Assembly (NCBI GenBank): GCA_024742455.1
Contig: JANSYL010000017.1
Location: 1-35,461, forward strand
Direction: 5' to 3'
Length of the DNA: 35,461 bases
Source: Paracoccaceae bacterium
GTDB lineage: Bacteria > Pseudomonadota > Alphaproteobacteria > Rhodobacterales > Rhodobacteraceae
The position numbers and the translations under genes are program-made. The notes under the pieces were generated by a model that saw only the letters and a list, made by a program, of their open reading frames with translations, ran no database searches and was not told where the DNA came from. This document shows, in pieces, positions 5,984-14,567 of this stretch. How positions within the stretch are numbered: the first letter of the stretch is position 1; the number at the start of each line of letters is the position of its first letter.

Positions 5984-6475
5984 TCAGCCCCCGGGTCGCC
6001 AGCCCGGCGGCACATCCACGGTGGAAAGCCACGGCTTGATATCGAGGATGGGCGTGCCGTCGAAGGCATCGATGGCGTCGATCTCGACCACGTTGCGATC
6101 CAGACCGGTGATCACCACCGTGGCCAGGGCAATCGGGTTCGGCCGCACCGGCGAGCGCAGCGCAAAGGTGCCGCGCGGCCCATCGGCATGTCGGGGGGAC
6201 TGGACCAGCAGGTCGCGCTGGCCACGATCCACCCAGTAGAGGACCTGGATGGCCTGCCCGACCTCCAGCGCCGCAAGCGCCTGCGCATAGTCCGCATAAA
6301 GCTCCAGACGCGCTGCCTTGCCAGTCTCCCGCGCCTGCCGGATGTTCTTGGGGGCGGTGCCCGGCCCCCAGGGCGACCGGATCTGGCCGATGAAGACCAG
6401 GCCGGCGTCGGCCCGGTCTGCCGGGTCAAAGGGCAGGGCAACCTCGCCCGGCCGCCGGTCGGGCGACCCGCTCAG
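5984..6475 (-). CDS. trmO: tRNA (N6-threonylcarbamoyladenosine37-N6)-methyltransferase TrmO (TsaA-like)
   Basis: The body of the frame matches TrmO/TsaA-like proteins: [12 protein letters not shown] near the N-terminus, CPKNIRQAR-type [30 protein letters not shown] and PNPIALATV, then [11 protein letters not shown]. TrmO methylates t6A37 in tRNA-Thr with S-adenosylmethionine. The start is uncertain. No ATG, GTG or TTG occurs between the homologous region and a point far inside dapA, so the likeliest start is CTG 6475-6473, overlapping the dapA TGA as CTGA (163 residues). Translational coupling to dapA would then drive expression. A mis-set start in a neighbouring reading frame cannot be excluded. 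Confidence 0.85.
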   Translation of the reverse strand: MSGSPDRRPGEVALPFDPADRADAGLVFIGQIRSPWGPGTAPKNIRQARETGKAARLELYADYAQALAALEVGQAIQVLYWVDRGQRDLLVQSPRHADGPRGTFALRSPVRPNPIALATVVITGLDRNVVEIDAIDAFDGTPILDIKPWLSTVDVPPGWRPGG

Positions 6476-7344
6476 TTGATCAGCCCGGCGTGGCGCATGG
6501 CCGCGTCGATCCGCGCGCGCGTCGGCTCGGTTACCGGGGTCAGGGGCAGGCGCACCGCATCGGTGCAGCGCCCCAGAACCGACAGGGCGTATTTCGCCCC
6601 GGCCACGCCCGGTTCGGTAAAGATCGCCTCGTGCAGCGGCATCAGCCGGTCCTGGTACTCCAGCGCCTTGGCGAAATCGCCCGCGGCCATCGCCGCCTGC
6701 ATCTCGGAACACAGTCGGGGGGCCACGTTTGCTGTCACACCGATGCAGCCCCGCCCGCCCTGCGCGTTGAACCCCAGTGCCGTGGCATCCTCGCCGGAAA
6801 GCTGGATGAAATCCGCCCCGCAGGCCGCGCGTTGCCTGGGCACCCGCGACAGGTCGGCGGTGGCATCCTTCACGCCCACGATATTGGGCAGTTTCGCCAG
6901 CGCCCCCATCGTCTCGGGCGTCATGTCGATGACCGAGCGGGGCGGGATGTTGTAGATGATGATCGGCAAGCCGACAGCGTTCAGCGCCGTGTAATGCGCG
7001 ATCAGCCCGGCCTGTGTCGGCTTGTTGTAATAGGGGGTCACCACCAGGGCCGCATCGGCCCCGGCCTCTTTCGCGTGTTCCACGAACCGCAACGCTTCGA
7101 CCGTGTTGTTCGACCCGGCCCCCGCGATCACCGGCACCCGGCCCGCTGCCGACGCTATCACTGCGCTGACCACCGCTTCATGCTCGGCATGGGTCAGGGT
7201 CGGGCTTTCGCCGGTGGTGCCGACGGGAACTAACCCGTTCGTGCCTTCGGCGATCTGCCACTCGACCAGGGCTTTCAGCGCGTCGAAATCCACACCGTCG
7301 CCGTCAAACGGCGTCACCATCGCGGTCAACGAGCCCTGGAACAT
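6472..7344 (-). CDS. dapA: 4-hydroxy-tetrahydrodipicolinate synthase
   Basis: The 290-residue protein is a class I aldolase-type TIM barrel. It condenses pyruvate with aspartate semialdehyde, the first committed step of lysine and diaminopimelate synthesis. The Schiff-base lysine lies in GVKDAT (K159), with Y131 in YNIPPR, the T43-T44 pair in GTTGESPTL and R136 as expected. The start ATG 7344-7342 has a GAAGGG site and the family's normal [13 protein letters not shown] opening. It is divergent from the lytic transglycosylase gene, and its stop overlaps the probable trmO start. Confidence 0.96.
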   Translation of the reverse strand: MFQGSLTAMVTPFDGDGVDFDALKALVEWQIAEGTNGLVPVGTTGESPTLTHAEHEAVVSAVIASAAGRVPVIAGAGSNNTVEALRFVEHAKEAGADAALVVTPYYNKPTQAGLIAHYTALNAVGLPIIIYNIPPRSVIDMTPETMGALAKLPNIVGVKDATADLSRVPRQRAACGADFIQLSGEDATALGFNAQGGRGCIGVTANVAPRLCSEMQAAMAAGDFAKALEYQDRLMPLHEAIFTEPGVAGAKYALSVLGRCTDAVRLPLTPVTEPTRARIDAAMRHAGLIN

Positions 7345-7479
7345 GACTTTTCCCTTCCATCGCCGCCCCGATCGGCGGATCGCCGCGGACCCTATCCGCG
7401 CCCCCGGGCAATGCCAAGTTCGTGTGTTGCCTCGTGGCGGCCATCCCTTATCCTTGGGCGAAAACAGGCAGGGATTTTC

Positions 7480-9414
7480 ATGCGCAGCTTCGCAGCCTTC
7501 TTTCTCGTGGTTCTGGCACCCGCACCGGCGCTGGCCGATGCCGAGTTGCTCGGCCAGGCGATCGACGCCCTGCGCGCCGGACAGATCGAGGATGCCGAAC
7601 GGATCGCCACCGATCTGGGTCCGGGCACCGCGCAGGACATCGTCACCTGGCACCTGCTGCGTGCCGGGACCGGGACGTTCGAGGATTACGAAGGTTTCCT
7701 TGCCGCCTATCCTGACTGGCCGGGTCTGCCCTATCTCAGGGCGCGCGGCGAACCGGCGATCCCGCCCGGCGCCGACCCGGCCCGGGTATTGGCCTATTTC
7801 GGGGACCAGCCGCCCGAGACCGGCGCAGGGGTTCTGGCTCTGGCAGAGGCGCTCGAGGCATCCGGTCAGCCCGATTCCGCCCGCGCCGAGGTGATCCGGG
7901 GCTGGACCACCATGGTCTTGACCGGGGACGAGGCCGGGGCGCTTCGCAGCGCCCATGGCGCGCTGCTCAATTCCGGCAGCTATCACACCGACCGGCTGGA
8001 CCATTTGCTGTGGGAAGGGGCCGAGGACCGCGCGCGTGCCATGTTCCCGCTTGTACCCGAGGACTGGCAGGCGCTGGCCGCCGCGCGGCTGGCGCTGCAG
8101 GCCCGAGCCCCCGGCGTCGACGCCCTGATCGAGGCGGTGCCTGCCACGCTGCAGGATGATCCGGGACTGGCCTATGACCGGTTCATCTGGCGCGTCCGGT
8201 CGGGGTTCTGGGACACGGCGGGTGAGCTGATGGCCGAACGCTCGACCTCGGCCGAAAGCCTCGGGCGTCCCTCCGCCTGGGCGGACCGGCGCGCCGACCT
8301 GGCCCGCGACGTCATGCGCGAGGGCGAGTTCGACACCTGCTATAGATATGCCGCCAACCACCACGTCACGCCCGAGGCCGATTACCTCTCCTTTGCCGAA
8401 CTGGAATGGCTGGCGGGGTACTGCGCCTACCGGCTTGGCCGCTACGACCCCGCGATCGGCCATTTCGAACCCTTCCGCGACACGGTCTTCAGCCCGATTT
8501 CCATGGGGCGGGCGGGGTATTGGCTTGGCCGCGCCCACCGCGCCGCCGGCAATGACGAGGCCGCCGCCCGCGCCTTCGCCCTCGGCGCGCAATACCAGTC
8601 CAGCTTTTACGGCCAGCTTGCCGCCGAAGCCGGAGGGCTGCCCGCCGATCCGGGTTTTCTGGCCGACGAGGATTACGGACCCTGGCGCAACGCGTCCTTT
8701 ACCGGGTCCTCGGTCTTCCTTGCCGCGCTGCTGCTTTACGAGGCCGATGAACGCAATCTGGCCGAACGCTTCCTGACCCATCTGACCGAAAGCCTTAGCC
8801 GGGTCGAGGCGGGGCAGTTGGGCGATTTTGCCCTGGATCTCGGTGATCCCCATATCGCGCTGCGCATCGCCAAACGGGCGGCGCAGAACGGGCATGAGAT
8901 CATGCGCGCCTATTACCCGGTTGCCGATTTCGCCAGTGCGGACCTGCCCATCGATGCCGCGCTCGCCCTGTCCATCGCGCGCCGTGAATCCGAATTCGAC
9001 CCCGGCGTGACCAGCGGTGCCGGGGCGATGGGGCTGATGCAGGTGATGCCGGGAACCGGGCGCGACACGGCGGGCGCGCTTGGCGTCGAGTACAGCCAGT
9101 CCCGCCTGCTCAGCGATCCCGACTACAACCTGCTTCTCGGCGCCACCTATATCGAGGGGCTGATCGATCGGTTCGACGGCAACCTTGTGCTGGTCTCCAT
9201 CGGCTACAATGCCGGGCCGCGCCGGGCCTCGGACTGGATCGAACGCTTCGGCGATCCGCGCGAGGCCGAGGACATCGTGTTCTGGATCGAGGCGCTGCCC
9301 TTCACCGAGACCCGCAACTACGTGATGCGCGTGACCGAGGCGATCCCGATTTACGAGGCGCGGCTGACGGGCGAACTGCCCGCGCCACGTCTTGCGGAGC
9401 GGCTTTCGGAATAG
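7480..9414 (+). CDS. Periplasmic soluble lytic murein transglycosylase (Slt type)
   Basis: 644 residues. A signal peptide (1-19, cleavage after APALA) directs it to the periplasm. A long alpha-helical repeat region (about 20-470) forms the superhelical ring typical of Slt70. The C-terminal SLT domain has the catalytic glutamate in ARRESEFDP (E503), followed by [14 protein letters not shown] and the NLLLGATYI and YNAGP motifs. It cleaves peptidoglycan glycan strands, forming 1,6-anhydromuramic acid. ATG 7480 is chosen because it gives a clean signal peptide and has AGGGA upstream; the longer frame from 7411 would bury the signal. It is divergent from dapA, linking it loosely to cell-wall precursor supply. 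Confidence 0.93.
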   Translation: MRSFAAFFLVVLAPAPALADAELLGQAIDALRAGQIEDAERIATDLGPGTAQDIVTWHLLRAGTGTFEDYEGFLAAYPDWPGLPYLRARGEPAIPPGADPARVLAYFGDQPPETGAGVLALAEALEASGQPDSARAEVIRGWTTMVLTGDEAGALRSAHGALLNSGSYHTDRLDHLLWEGAEDRARAMFPLVPEDWQALAAARLALQARAPGVDALIEAVPATLQDDPGLAYDRFIWRVRSGFWDTAGELMAERSTSAESLGRPSAWADRRADLARDVMREGEFDTCYRYAANHHVTPEADYLSFAELEWLAGYCAYRLGRYDPAIGHFEPFRDTVFSPISMGRAGYWLGRAHRAAGNDEAAARAFALGAQYQSSFYGQLAAEAGGLPADPGFLADEDYGPWRNASFTGSSVFLAALLLYEADERNLAERFLTHLTESLSRVEAGQLGDFALDLGDPHIALRIAKRAAQNGHEIMRAYYPVADFASADLPIDAALALSIARRESEFDPGVTSGAGAMGLMQVMPGTGRDTAGALGVEYSQSRLLSDPDYNLLLGATYIEGLIDRFDGNLVLVSIGYNAGPRRASDWIERFGDPREAEDIVFWIEALPFTETRNYVMRVTEAIPIYEARLTGELPAPRLAERLSE

Positions 9415-9441
9415 CACCGAAAATCTGCAGATGTTCGTTCA

Positions 9442-9459
9442 GGAAAACTGCAGTTTTCC
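9442..9459. repeat. 18-bp perfect palindrome between slt and the ThDP enzyme
   Basis: GGAAAACTGCAGTTTTCC is perfectly self-complementary. In RNA it gives a 7-bp stem with a TGCA loop. It sits between the convergent stops at 9414 and 9466 and could be a weak bidirectional terminator, but it has no T-run. A second CTGCAG lies at about 9425. Confidence 0.5.
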
Positions 9460-9465
9460 GCCCAT

Positions 9466-11097
9466 TTACCCGGGCAGCGACGCCGTTGTGCTCAGCATCT
9501 GCCGGTCCAGCCGCAGCTCGATCAGGTGCAGCCCGCCCTGCAATCCTGCAGTCAATGCCGCCTCGAACGCCGCCATATCCTGAACCAGATGCCCGGTGCC
9601 GCCATAGGCCCCTGCCAGCGCCACATAATCGGGGTTGAACAGCTCGGTCCCCGACACACGGCCCGGATAGTGTTTTTCCTGGTGCATCCGGATCGTGCCG
9701 TAACGCCCGTTATTGGCGATGACGACGATGATATCGGCCCCGTATTGCCGGGCGGTCGACAGTTCCTGGATCGTCATCTGCAGACACCCATCGCCTGCAA
9801 GGCAGACCACAGGCCGGTCGGGATGTGCCAGTTTCGCGGCGACAGCGGCGGGCAGGCCATAGCCCATCGACCCCGAGGTGGGGGCCGCTTGCGTGCCGAA
9901 CTGCCGGAACCGGTAATAGCGATGCAGGAAGGCGGCGTAATTGCCCGCCCCGTTGGTGACGATGGTCTGATGGGGCAGGGTGCGGGCCATATGCGTCACA
10001 ACCTCTTCCATCCGCACCGCACCCGGCGTGGCTTGCGGCGCCTGCCAGCTTTCATAGGCGGCGCGGGCGTCTTTCGCGCCCCGGTCCTCGCCATCCGCAT
10101 CGGCAAGGGCCGCCAGCAGAGCGCCCACCGCATCACGCGGATCGGCAATAATGGCGACCTCGGCCGGGTAGTGTTTCGACAGCGCGTCGCCATCGGGGGC
10201 CACCTGCACGATCCGGGTTGGTGCCGCGGGGTCGAGCAGGGTGAATTCCCTGGTGGTGACGTCGTTCAGCTCAGCCCCGAGCAGCAACACTGCATCCGCA
10301 TCTGACAGGCGCGCGCCAAGCGCCGGGTTCATCCCGACGCCCAGATCACCCGCGTAATTCGTGTGGTCGTTGTCGACATAGTCCTGTCGCCGGAAGGTCA
10401 CCGCCACCGGCGCGCCGAGGCGCCGGGCGATCTCCGCCGCTGCCTGACCCGTGTCCGCATCCCATTGCGAGCCGCCGCAGATGATCAGCGGGCGTTGGGC
10501 CGTCTTCAGGATTTCAACGGCCTGCGCGACCGTCTCCGGCGCAACAGCACTGGTGGGCGTGGCTGGCAGGGGCGCCGCGTCGGGCGCGTCGATCACTGCC
10601 GACAGCACATCCTCGGGCAGGGCCAGCACCACCGGCCCGGGCCGCCCGGATTGCGCCACGGCAAAGGCGCGGTCGACATATTCGCCGATCCGGTCGGTCC
10701 GCTCCACCTCGGCCACCCATTTGACCAGGGGGCCGAAAAGGGCGCGGTAATTCACCTCCTGGAACACGCCCCGGTCACGATGGGCCAGTGGCACCTGCCC
10801 CACGAAACAGACAAGCGGCGTGGCGTCATGCATCGCCACATGCAGGCCGGAACTGGCATTGGTGGCCCCGGGGCCGCGCGTGACGAACAGGACGCCGGGC
10901 TGGCCGGTCAGCTTGGCATGCGCCTCGGCCATCATCGCCGCGCCGCCTTCCTGGCGGCAGACGATGTTTGCGATGGAGCGGTCATAAAGCCCATCCAGCG
11001 CGGCGAGGAAACTTTCCCCCGGCACCGAGAAGACACGGGCGACCCGCTGCCGATGCAGATGGTCGGCCAGGATTTTTCCGCCATGTGCCTTTGCCAT
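9466..11097 (-). CDS. Thiamine-diphosphate enzyme, acetolactate synthase-like large subunit (substrate unknown)
   Basis: 543 residues with the three-domain ThDP fold. The N-terminal Pyr domain has the activating glutamate in CRQEGGAAMMAEAHAK (E50) and FVTRGPGATNASSG. A central domain (about 190-330) follows. The C-terminal PP domain has the cofactor motif AGDGCLQM...ANNGRYGT and SMGYGLPAA. These are general acetolactate synthase/oxalyl-CoA decarboxylase/benzaldehyde lyase hallmarks. No small regulatory subunit or other ilv gene is adjacent, so it is probably a paralogue rather than the biosynthetic enzyme. The ATG 11097-11095 has a GGAGGGG site. It is divergent from an FMN reductase gene; 51 bases separate the starts. 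Confidence 0.85.
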   Translation of the reverse strand: MAKAHGGKILADHLHRQRVARVFSVPGESFLAALDGLYDRSIANIVCRQEGGAAMMAEAHAKLTGQPGVLFVTRGPGATNASSGLHVAMHDATPLVCFVGQVPLAHRDRGVFQEVNYRALFGPLVKWVAEVERTDRIGEYVDRAFAVAQSGRPGPVVLALPEDVLSAVIDAPDAAPLPATPTSAVAPETVAQAVEILKTAQRPLIICGGSQWDADTGQAAAEIARRLGAPVAVTFRRQDYVDNDHTNYAGDLGVGMNPALGARLSDADAVLLLGAELNDVTTREFTLLDPAAPTRIVQVAPDGDALSKHYPAEVAIIADPRDAVGALLAALADADGEDRGAKDARAAYESWQAPQATPGAVRMEEVVTHMARTLPHQTIVTNGAGNYAAFLHRYYRFRQFGTQAAPTSGSMGYGLPAAVAAKLAHPDRPVVCLAGDGCLQMTIQELSTARQYGADIIVVIANNGRYGTIRMHQEKHYPGRVSGTELFNPDYVALAGAYGGTGHLVQDMAAFEAALTAGLQGGLHLIELRLDRQMLSTTASLPG

Positions 11098-11148
11098 CGG
11101 CCCCTCCTGCCTTAGGTCCCCCACAGGTTTTGATCGGAGGTTCGGGTG

Positions 11149-11694
11149 ATGTCCAGCGGAACACTTTTGGGGATTTGCGGGTCGCTGCGCGCGGCCTCGA
11201 CCAATCGCAAGCTGATGCTGGAGGCGGCGCGCGTCTTCGACCCCGCAACCTTCATCGACGCCGATATCCGGTTGCCTCTTTATGACGGCGATCTGGAGGA
11301 TGCCGAAGGCGTGCCCCAGGCGGTCACCACGCTGGCTGGGCAGATCGCGGCAGCCGACGCGATCATCGTGGTCGGGCCGGAATACAACAAGGCCTTGTCG
11401 GGTGTGCTGAAAAACGCGCTGGACTGGGTCAGCCGGGTCAAGGGCGGGCCGTGGCGCGACAAGCCCGTGGCGATCCTGTCGGCGGCCGCGGGGCGCGCAG
11501 GCGGGGAACGCAGCCAGATGACCATGCGCCACGCGCTGACCCCTTTCCGGCCCCGGCTGCTGACCGGGCCCGAGGTGTTCATTGCGAATTCGGGCAACGC
11601 GTTCGATGAGGCCGGGCACCTGACGGATGAGTTCGCCGTCAAGCTGGTCGGAGAGCTGATGGAAGAGCTGCGGAAAGCTGCCGGATTGAGTTGA
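11149..11694 (+). CDS. NAD(P)H-dependent FMN reductase (flavodoxin-like, ChrR/YieF type)
   Basis: 181 residues in a flavodoxin-like fold. The FMN phosphate loop is GICGSLRAASTNRK (11-20 region), and GPEYNKALSGVLKNALDW (residues 76-93) is the family's second FMN contact and dimer segment. Such proteins reduce flavins, quinones or chromate with NAD(P)H; the physiological substrate is not readable. ATG 11149 is chosen, with GGAGG eight bases upstream; a GTG at 11146 is also in frame. Its stop TGA is the first base pairs of a strong terminator shared with the convergent FAD oxidase gene. Confidence 0.9.
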   Translation: MSSGTLLGICGSLRAASTNRKLMLEAARVFDPATFIDADIRLPLYDGDLEDAEGVPQAVTTLAGQIAAADAIIVVGPEYNKALSGVLKNALDWVSRVKGGPWRDKPVAILSAAAGRAGGERSQMTMRHALTPFRPRLLTGPEVFIANSGNAFDEAGHLTDEFAVKLVGELMEELRKAAGLS

Positions 11695-11742
11695 AATAGA
11701 TTACAAAAACCCCACGATTTGGCGGTTTTTTGTAATCTATTT
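11694..11742. terminator. Bidirectional intrinsic terminator overlapping both stop codons
   Basis: AAATAGATTACAAAAA (11694-11709) pairs perfectly with TTTTTGTAATCTATTT (11727-11742), a 16-bp stem with a 17-base loop. T-rich flanks on both strands fit a bidirectional terminator. The stem contains the last base of the reductase TGA on one side and the TAG (11739-11737, minus strand) of the FAD oxidase on the other. Confidence 0.85.
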
Positions 11743-12783
11743 TTCGCCCGATTTCGGGAAACTCGCCTCGGGGCGAAAGCTGTCGGGAATGCGGTCCACG
11801 CCCTCCAGCACCAGATCGGCGATCAGCAGGGCACAGATCGGCGCTATGCCGAAGCCGATCTTGAACCCGCCATTGACGATGAAGGCACCGGGTTTGGCCG
11901 GATGTGCCCCGAGCATCGGCGCGCGCGATCGGGCGCGGGGCCGCACCCCGGCCCATCGTTCGACCACCTCGGCACCCGCGAGCGCCGGACAGGCCGCGCG
12001 GGCGCAGTCGATGAGGGCGTCAAGCTGCGCGTCGGTTCCTTCGGGGGTGTCGTAATCGCGTTCCGAGGTTGACCCGATGGCCACCGTCCCGTCGGCATGG
12101 GGCACGATATGGAGGCCATCGGCGAAAATCTGGGGCCGGTTGCGCAGGTCGCAGGCGAGAAGCGCGGCCTGTCCCTTGACCCCGTTGCCCACGTCCTGGC
12201 CGAGTGTGGCGGACAGGGCGGCAAGCCCCGCGACACCCGTGGCCTCGATCTCGATCCCGGTGGCATCGTCCTCGTGCGCCTCGATCCGTCCGCCGCGGGC
12301 CAGCAACGCCGTCGCCAGTGCCCTGGTCGCGCGGCGGGGATGGACGCGGGCGGTCAGCGTGTCGCGGATCATCAATCCGGTGGGTGACGGGCACAGGTCG
12401 GGGTCGGCGGCGACCACCTCCCACCCGTGGCGGCCCTGCCAATAGTCCGCGGCGCTGCTGCAGCGCGCGCGCGCCAGGGTGACCGCGTGGTCATCGGCCA
12501 GGGGTTGCACCCGTCCGAGCCGGGCATAGCCCGGGTCTGCGCCCGATGCCTCGGCCACCTCGGCCCAGAAGCCCTCGGCCCGTTCGAGGCTGTCGAACTG
12601 CAACGCCTTCTTGTCGTTCCAGTTTTCCGGAATATGCGGGGCCAGTGCGCCCACCAGCCCGCCCGAGGCCCCCGCCGCCACGCCGTTCGGGTCGACAACG
12701 ACCACCCGCGCGCCGCGCCGCAGGCACTCCCACGCGATCGACAGGCCGAACACCCCCGCCCCCCGGATCAGTATATCGGCCAT
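11737..12783 (-). CDS. FAD-dependent oxidoreductase, probable stand-alone MnmC oxidase-domain equivalent
   Basis: 348 residues of the DAO (glycine/D-amino-acid oxidase) superfamily. The Rossmann start ILIRGAGVFGLSIAWE, the acidic end of strand 2 (VVVVDPNG) and AAGASGGLVGALAPH are seen, and a C-terminal FAD contact is in VNGGFKIGFGIAPI. The GASGxxxGALxP motif is like that of the oxidase half of E. coli MnmC, which converts cmnm5U34 to nm5U34 in tRNA. The neighbouring divergent gene is MnmD, the methyltransferase half, so I infer the same pathway. Alternative: a glycine oxidase-like DAO enzyme. Start ATG 12783-12781, with GGTGGCAGG upstream. Only 57 bases separate it from mnmD. Confidence 0.8.
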   Translation of the reverse strand: MADILIRGAGVFGLSIAWECLRRGARVVVVDPNGVAAGASGGLVGALAPHIPENWNDKKALQFDSLERAEGFWAEVAEASGADPGYARLGRVQPLADDHAVTLARARCSSAADYWQGRHGWEVVAADPDLCPSPTGLMIRDTLTARVHPRRATRALATALLARGGRIEAHEDDATGIEIEATGVAGLAALSATLGQDVGNGVKGQAALLACDLRNRPQIFADGLHIVPHADGTVAIGSTSERDYDTPEGTDAQLDALIDCARAACPALAGAEVVERWAGVRPRARSRAPMLGAHPAKPGAFIVNGGFKIGFGIAPICALLIADLVLEGVDRIPDSFRPEASFPKSGEK

Positions 12784-12840
12784 TGCACCTGCCACCGGGC
12801 TGCCCCACTACTCCGCCATTCCTTAGCGGGACCCGCCCCC

Positions 12841-13518
12841 ATGAACCAGACACAGAGGATCGATTGGCGCGACGGCGAGGTGCCGGTATCAGCGCTGTTC
12901 GATGATCCGTTCTTTTCCCTTGAGGACGGGCTGGCCGAGGCGCGGCATGTATTTCTGGCAGGCAATGGTCTGCCCGACCGGTTCCAGCCCGGGTTTCACG
13001 TGGCCGAACTGGGGTTCGGGACCGGGCTCAACCTCGCCGCGACATGGGCCGCTTGGCGGCAGGCGGGCCCGGACGGCCCGTTGCAGTTCACCAGTTTCGA
13101 AGCTTTCCCGATGAGGCCGGACGAGGCGCGCCGCGCCCTTGCGGCCCATCCCGGTCTTGCATTCGCGGCCCTGGTGATCGCCGAGGCCCTTGAGATCGCG
13201 AAGGGGGAAACGGCACGGATCGCGGTGGAAGACCTGGTGTTGACGGTGGTCGTAGGGGATGCGCGTGCGACGCTGCCCGCCTGGGATGGGCGCGCCGACG
13301 CGTGGTTCCTGGATGGGTTTTCCCCCGCCAAGAACCCCGAGCTGTGGGAGCCGGACCTTTTGGCCGCCGTTGCCGCCCATACTGCGCCGGGGGGCAGTTG
13401 CGCCACTTACACGGCGGCGGGGGCCGTGCGCCGCGCGCTGGCCGGGGCCGGGTTCACGGTCGACCGCCTCGCCGGATACGGGCGCAAGCGGCACATGAGT
13501 GTGGGACGGATGCCATGA
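12841..13518 (+). CDS. mnmD: tRNA 5-methylaminomethyl-2-thiouridine methyltransferase MnmD
   Basis: 225 residues, equivalent to the N-terminal domain of MnmC. The SAM motif ELGFGTGLNL (56-65), E87 in SFEAFP, the conserved DGFSPAKNPELW (158-169) and the terminal GYGRKRHM (212-219) are all present. It methylates nm5(s2)U34 to mnm5(s2)U34 in tRNA wobble positions. It is a separate protein here, the oxidase being encoded divergently next door. The ATG at 12841 has only a weak ribosome site. Its stop overlaps the next start as ATGA, coupling it to the EamA exporter. Confidence 0.92.
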   Translation: MNQTQRIDWRDGEVPVSALFDDPFFSLEDGLAEARHVFLAGNGLPDRFQPGFHVAELGFGTGLNLAATWAAWRQAGPDGPLQFTSFEAFPMRPDEARRALAAHPGLAFAALVIAEALEIAKGETARIAVEDLVLTVVVGDARATLPAWDGRADAWFLDGFSPAKNPELWEPDLLAAVAAHTAPGGSCATYTAAGAVRRALAGAGFTVDRLAGYGRKRHMSVGRMP

Positions 13519-14390
13519 CGCAGACCAACACCCGGCTCGGCATCTTCCTGATGATCGCGACCACTTTCGTCTTCGCGATGCAGGACGGGATCAGCCGCCA
13601 CCTGGCCGGCGAATACAATGTCCTGATGGTGGTGATGATCCGCTACTGGTTCTTCGCCGCCTTCGTGATGACCGTGACCGCGAAACAGGCCGGCGGGCTT
13701 GCAAAGGCCGCCCGCACCGACCAGCCGCTGCTGCAGATCGGGCGCGGCGTGCTGCTGGCGGTCGAGATCTGCGTGATGGTGCTGGCCTTCACGCTGCTGG
13801 GGCTGGTGGAAAGCCACGCGATCTTTACGTGTTACCCGCTTCTCGTCGCTGCGCTGTCGGGCCCGATCCTGGGCGAAAAGGTCGGCTGGCGGCGCTGGGC
13901 TGCGATCGGTGTGGGCTTCATCGGCGTGCTGATCATTCTGCAGCCGGGATTGCGCGTGTTCCAGGTCGAGGCACTGGTGGCGCTGGCCGCTGCGTTCCTG
14001 TTCGCGCTTTACGGCCTGCTGACCCGGTATGCCGCCCGCCGCGACAGCGCGGCCACCAGTTTCTTCTGGACCGGCACGGCGGGCGCGGTGGTGATGACCG
14101 CCGTCGGCATCTGGTCGTGGGAGCCGATGATCGCCCGTGACTGGGCGTGGATGGCGCTGCTGTGTGTGACCGGGGCAGGGGGGCATTACCTGCTGATCAA
14201 GACCTACGAGGTGGCAGAGGCCAGCGCCGTGCAGCCCTTCGCCTTCCTGCAGCTGGTCTTCGCCGCCACGCTCGGGATCGCCGTCTTCGGCGAAACGCTG
14301 GCGCTGAATGTCGTGGTCGGTGCGGTGCTCGTGGTCGCGGCGGGGCTGTTCACGCTCTGGCGGGCGCGGGTGAAGGCCGGGGGAGGGTGA
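13515..14390 (+). CDS. EamA/DMT-superfamily exporter
   Basis: 291 residues with ten predicted membrane helices in two five-helix repeats. Family features include FVFAMQDGISRHLAG in helix 1, YPLLVAALSGPILGEKVGWRRW at the end of the first repeat (about 115-136) and FAFLQLVFAATLGIAVFGE in the second. Such proteins export amino acids or small metabolites through the inner membrane; the substrate is unknown. It is translationally coupled to mnmD (ATGA), an arrangement with no evident functional reason. Confidence 0.9.
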   Translation: MTQTNTRLGIFLMIATTFVFAMQDGISRHLAGEYNVLMVVMIRYWFFAAFVMTVTAKQAGGLAKAARTDQPLLQIGRGVLLAVEICVMVLAFTLLGLVESHAIFTCYPLLVAALSGPILGEKVGWRRWAAIGVGFIGVLIILQPGLRVFQVEALVALAAAFLFALYGLLTRYAARRDSAATSFFWTGTAGAVVMTAVGIWSWEPMIARDWAWMALLCVTGAGGHYLLIKTYEVAEASAVQPFAFLQLVFAATLGIAVFGETLALNVVVGAVLVVAAGLFTLWRARVKAGGG

Positions 14391-14567
14391 CAGCCGGGCT
14401 TGCACGGGCCGGGGTGCAAGCGTAGATCGGACCCCATGATCCGTGTGTTCGATATCGGTGATCGCGCCCGCCTGCCGTGGCGGTTTTTCGGTGCGATGCG
14501 GGGCGCCCGGGGCCGCCTATGAGGGGTGCTGCGCCCCCAACTTCAACGCGTTGAAAGGACCCCACCG

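Noticed and set aside
6472-9417. A 981-residue minus-strand frame covering dapA and the region opposite slt
   Set aside because: Only the last 290 residues are DapA. The rest is the shadow of the lytic transglycosylase gene.
14436-14522. 28-codon ORF in the leuC leader, possible leucine attenuator peptide
   Set aside because: It has no run of leucine codons (only two), a poor ribosome site, and the nearby hairpins lack a T-run.
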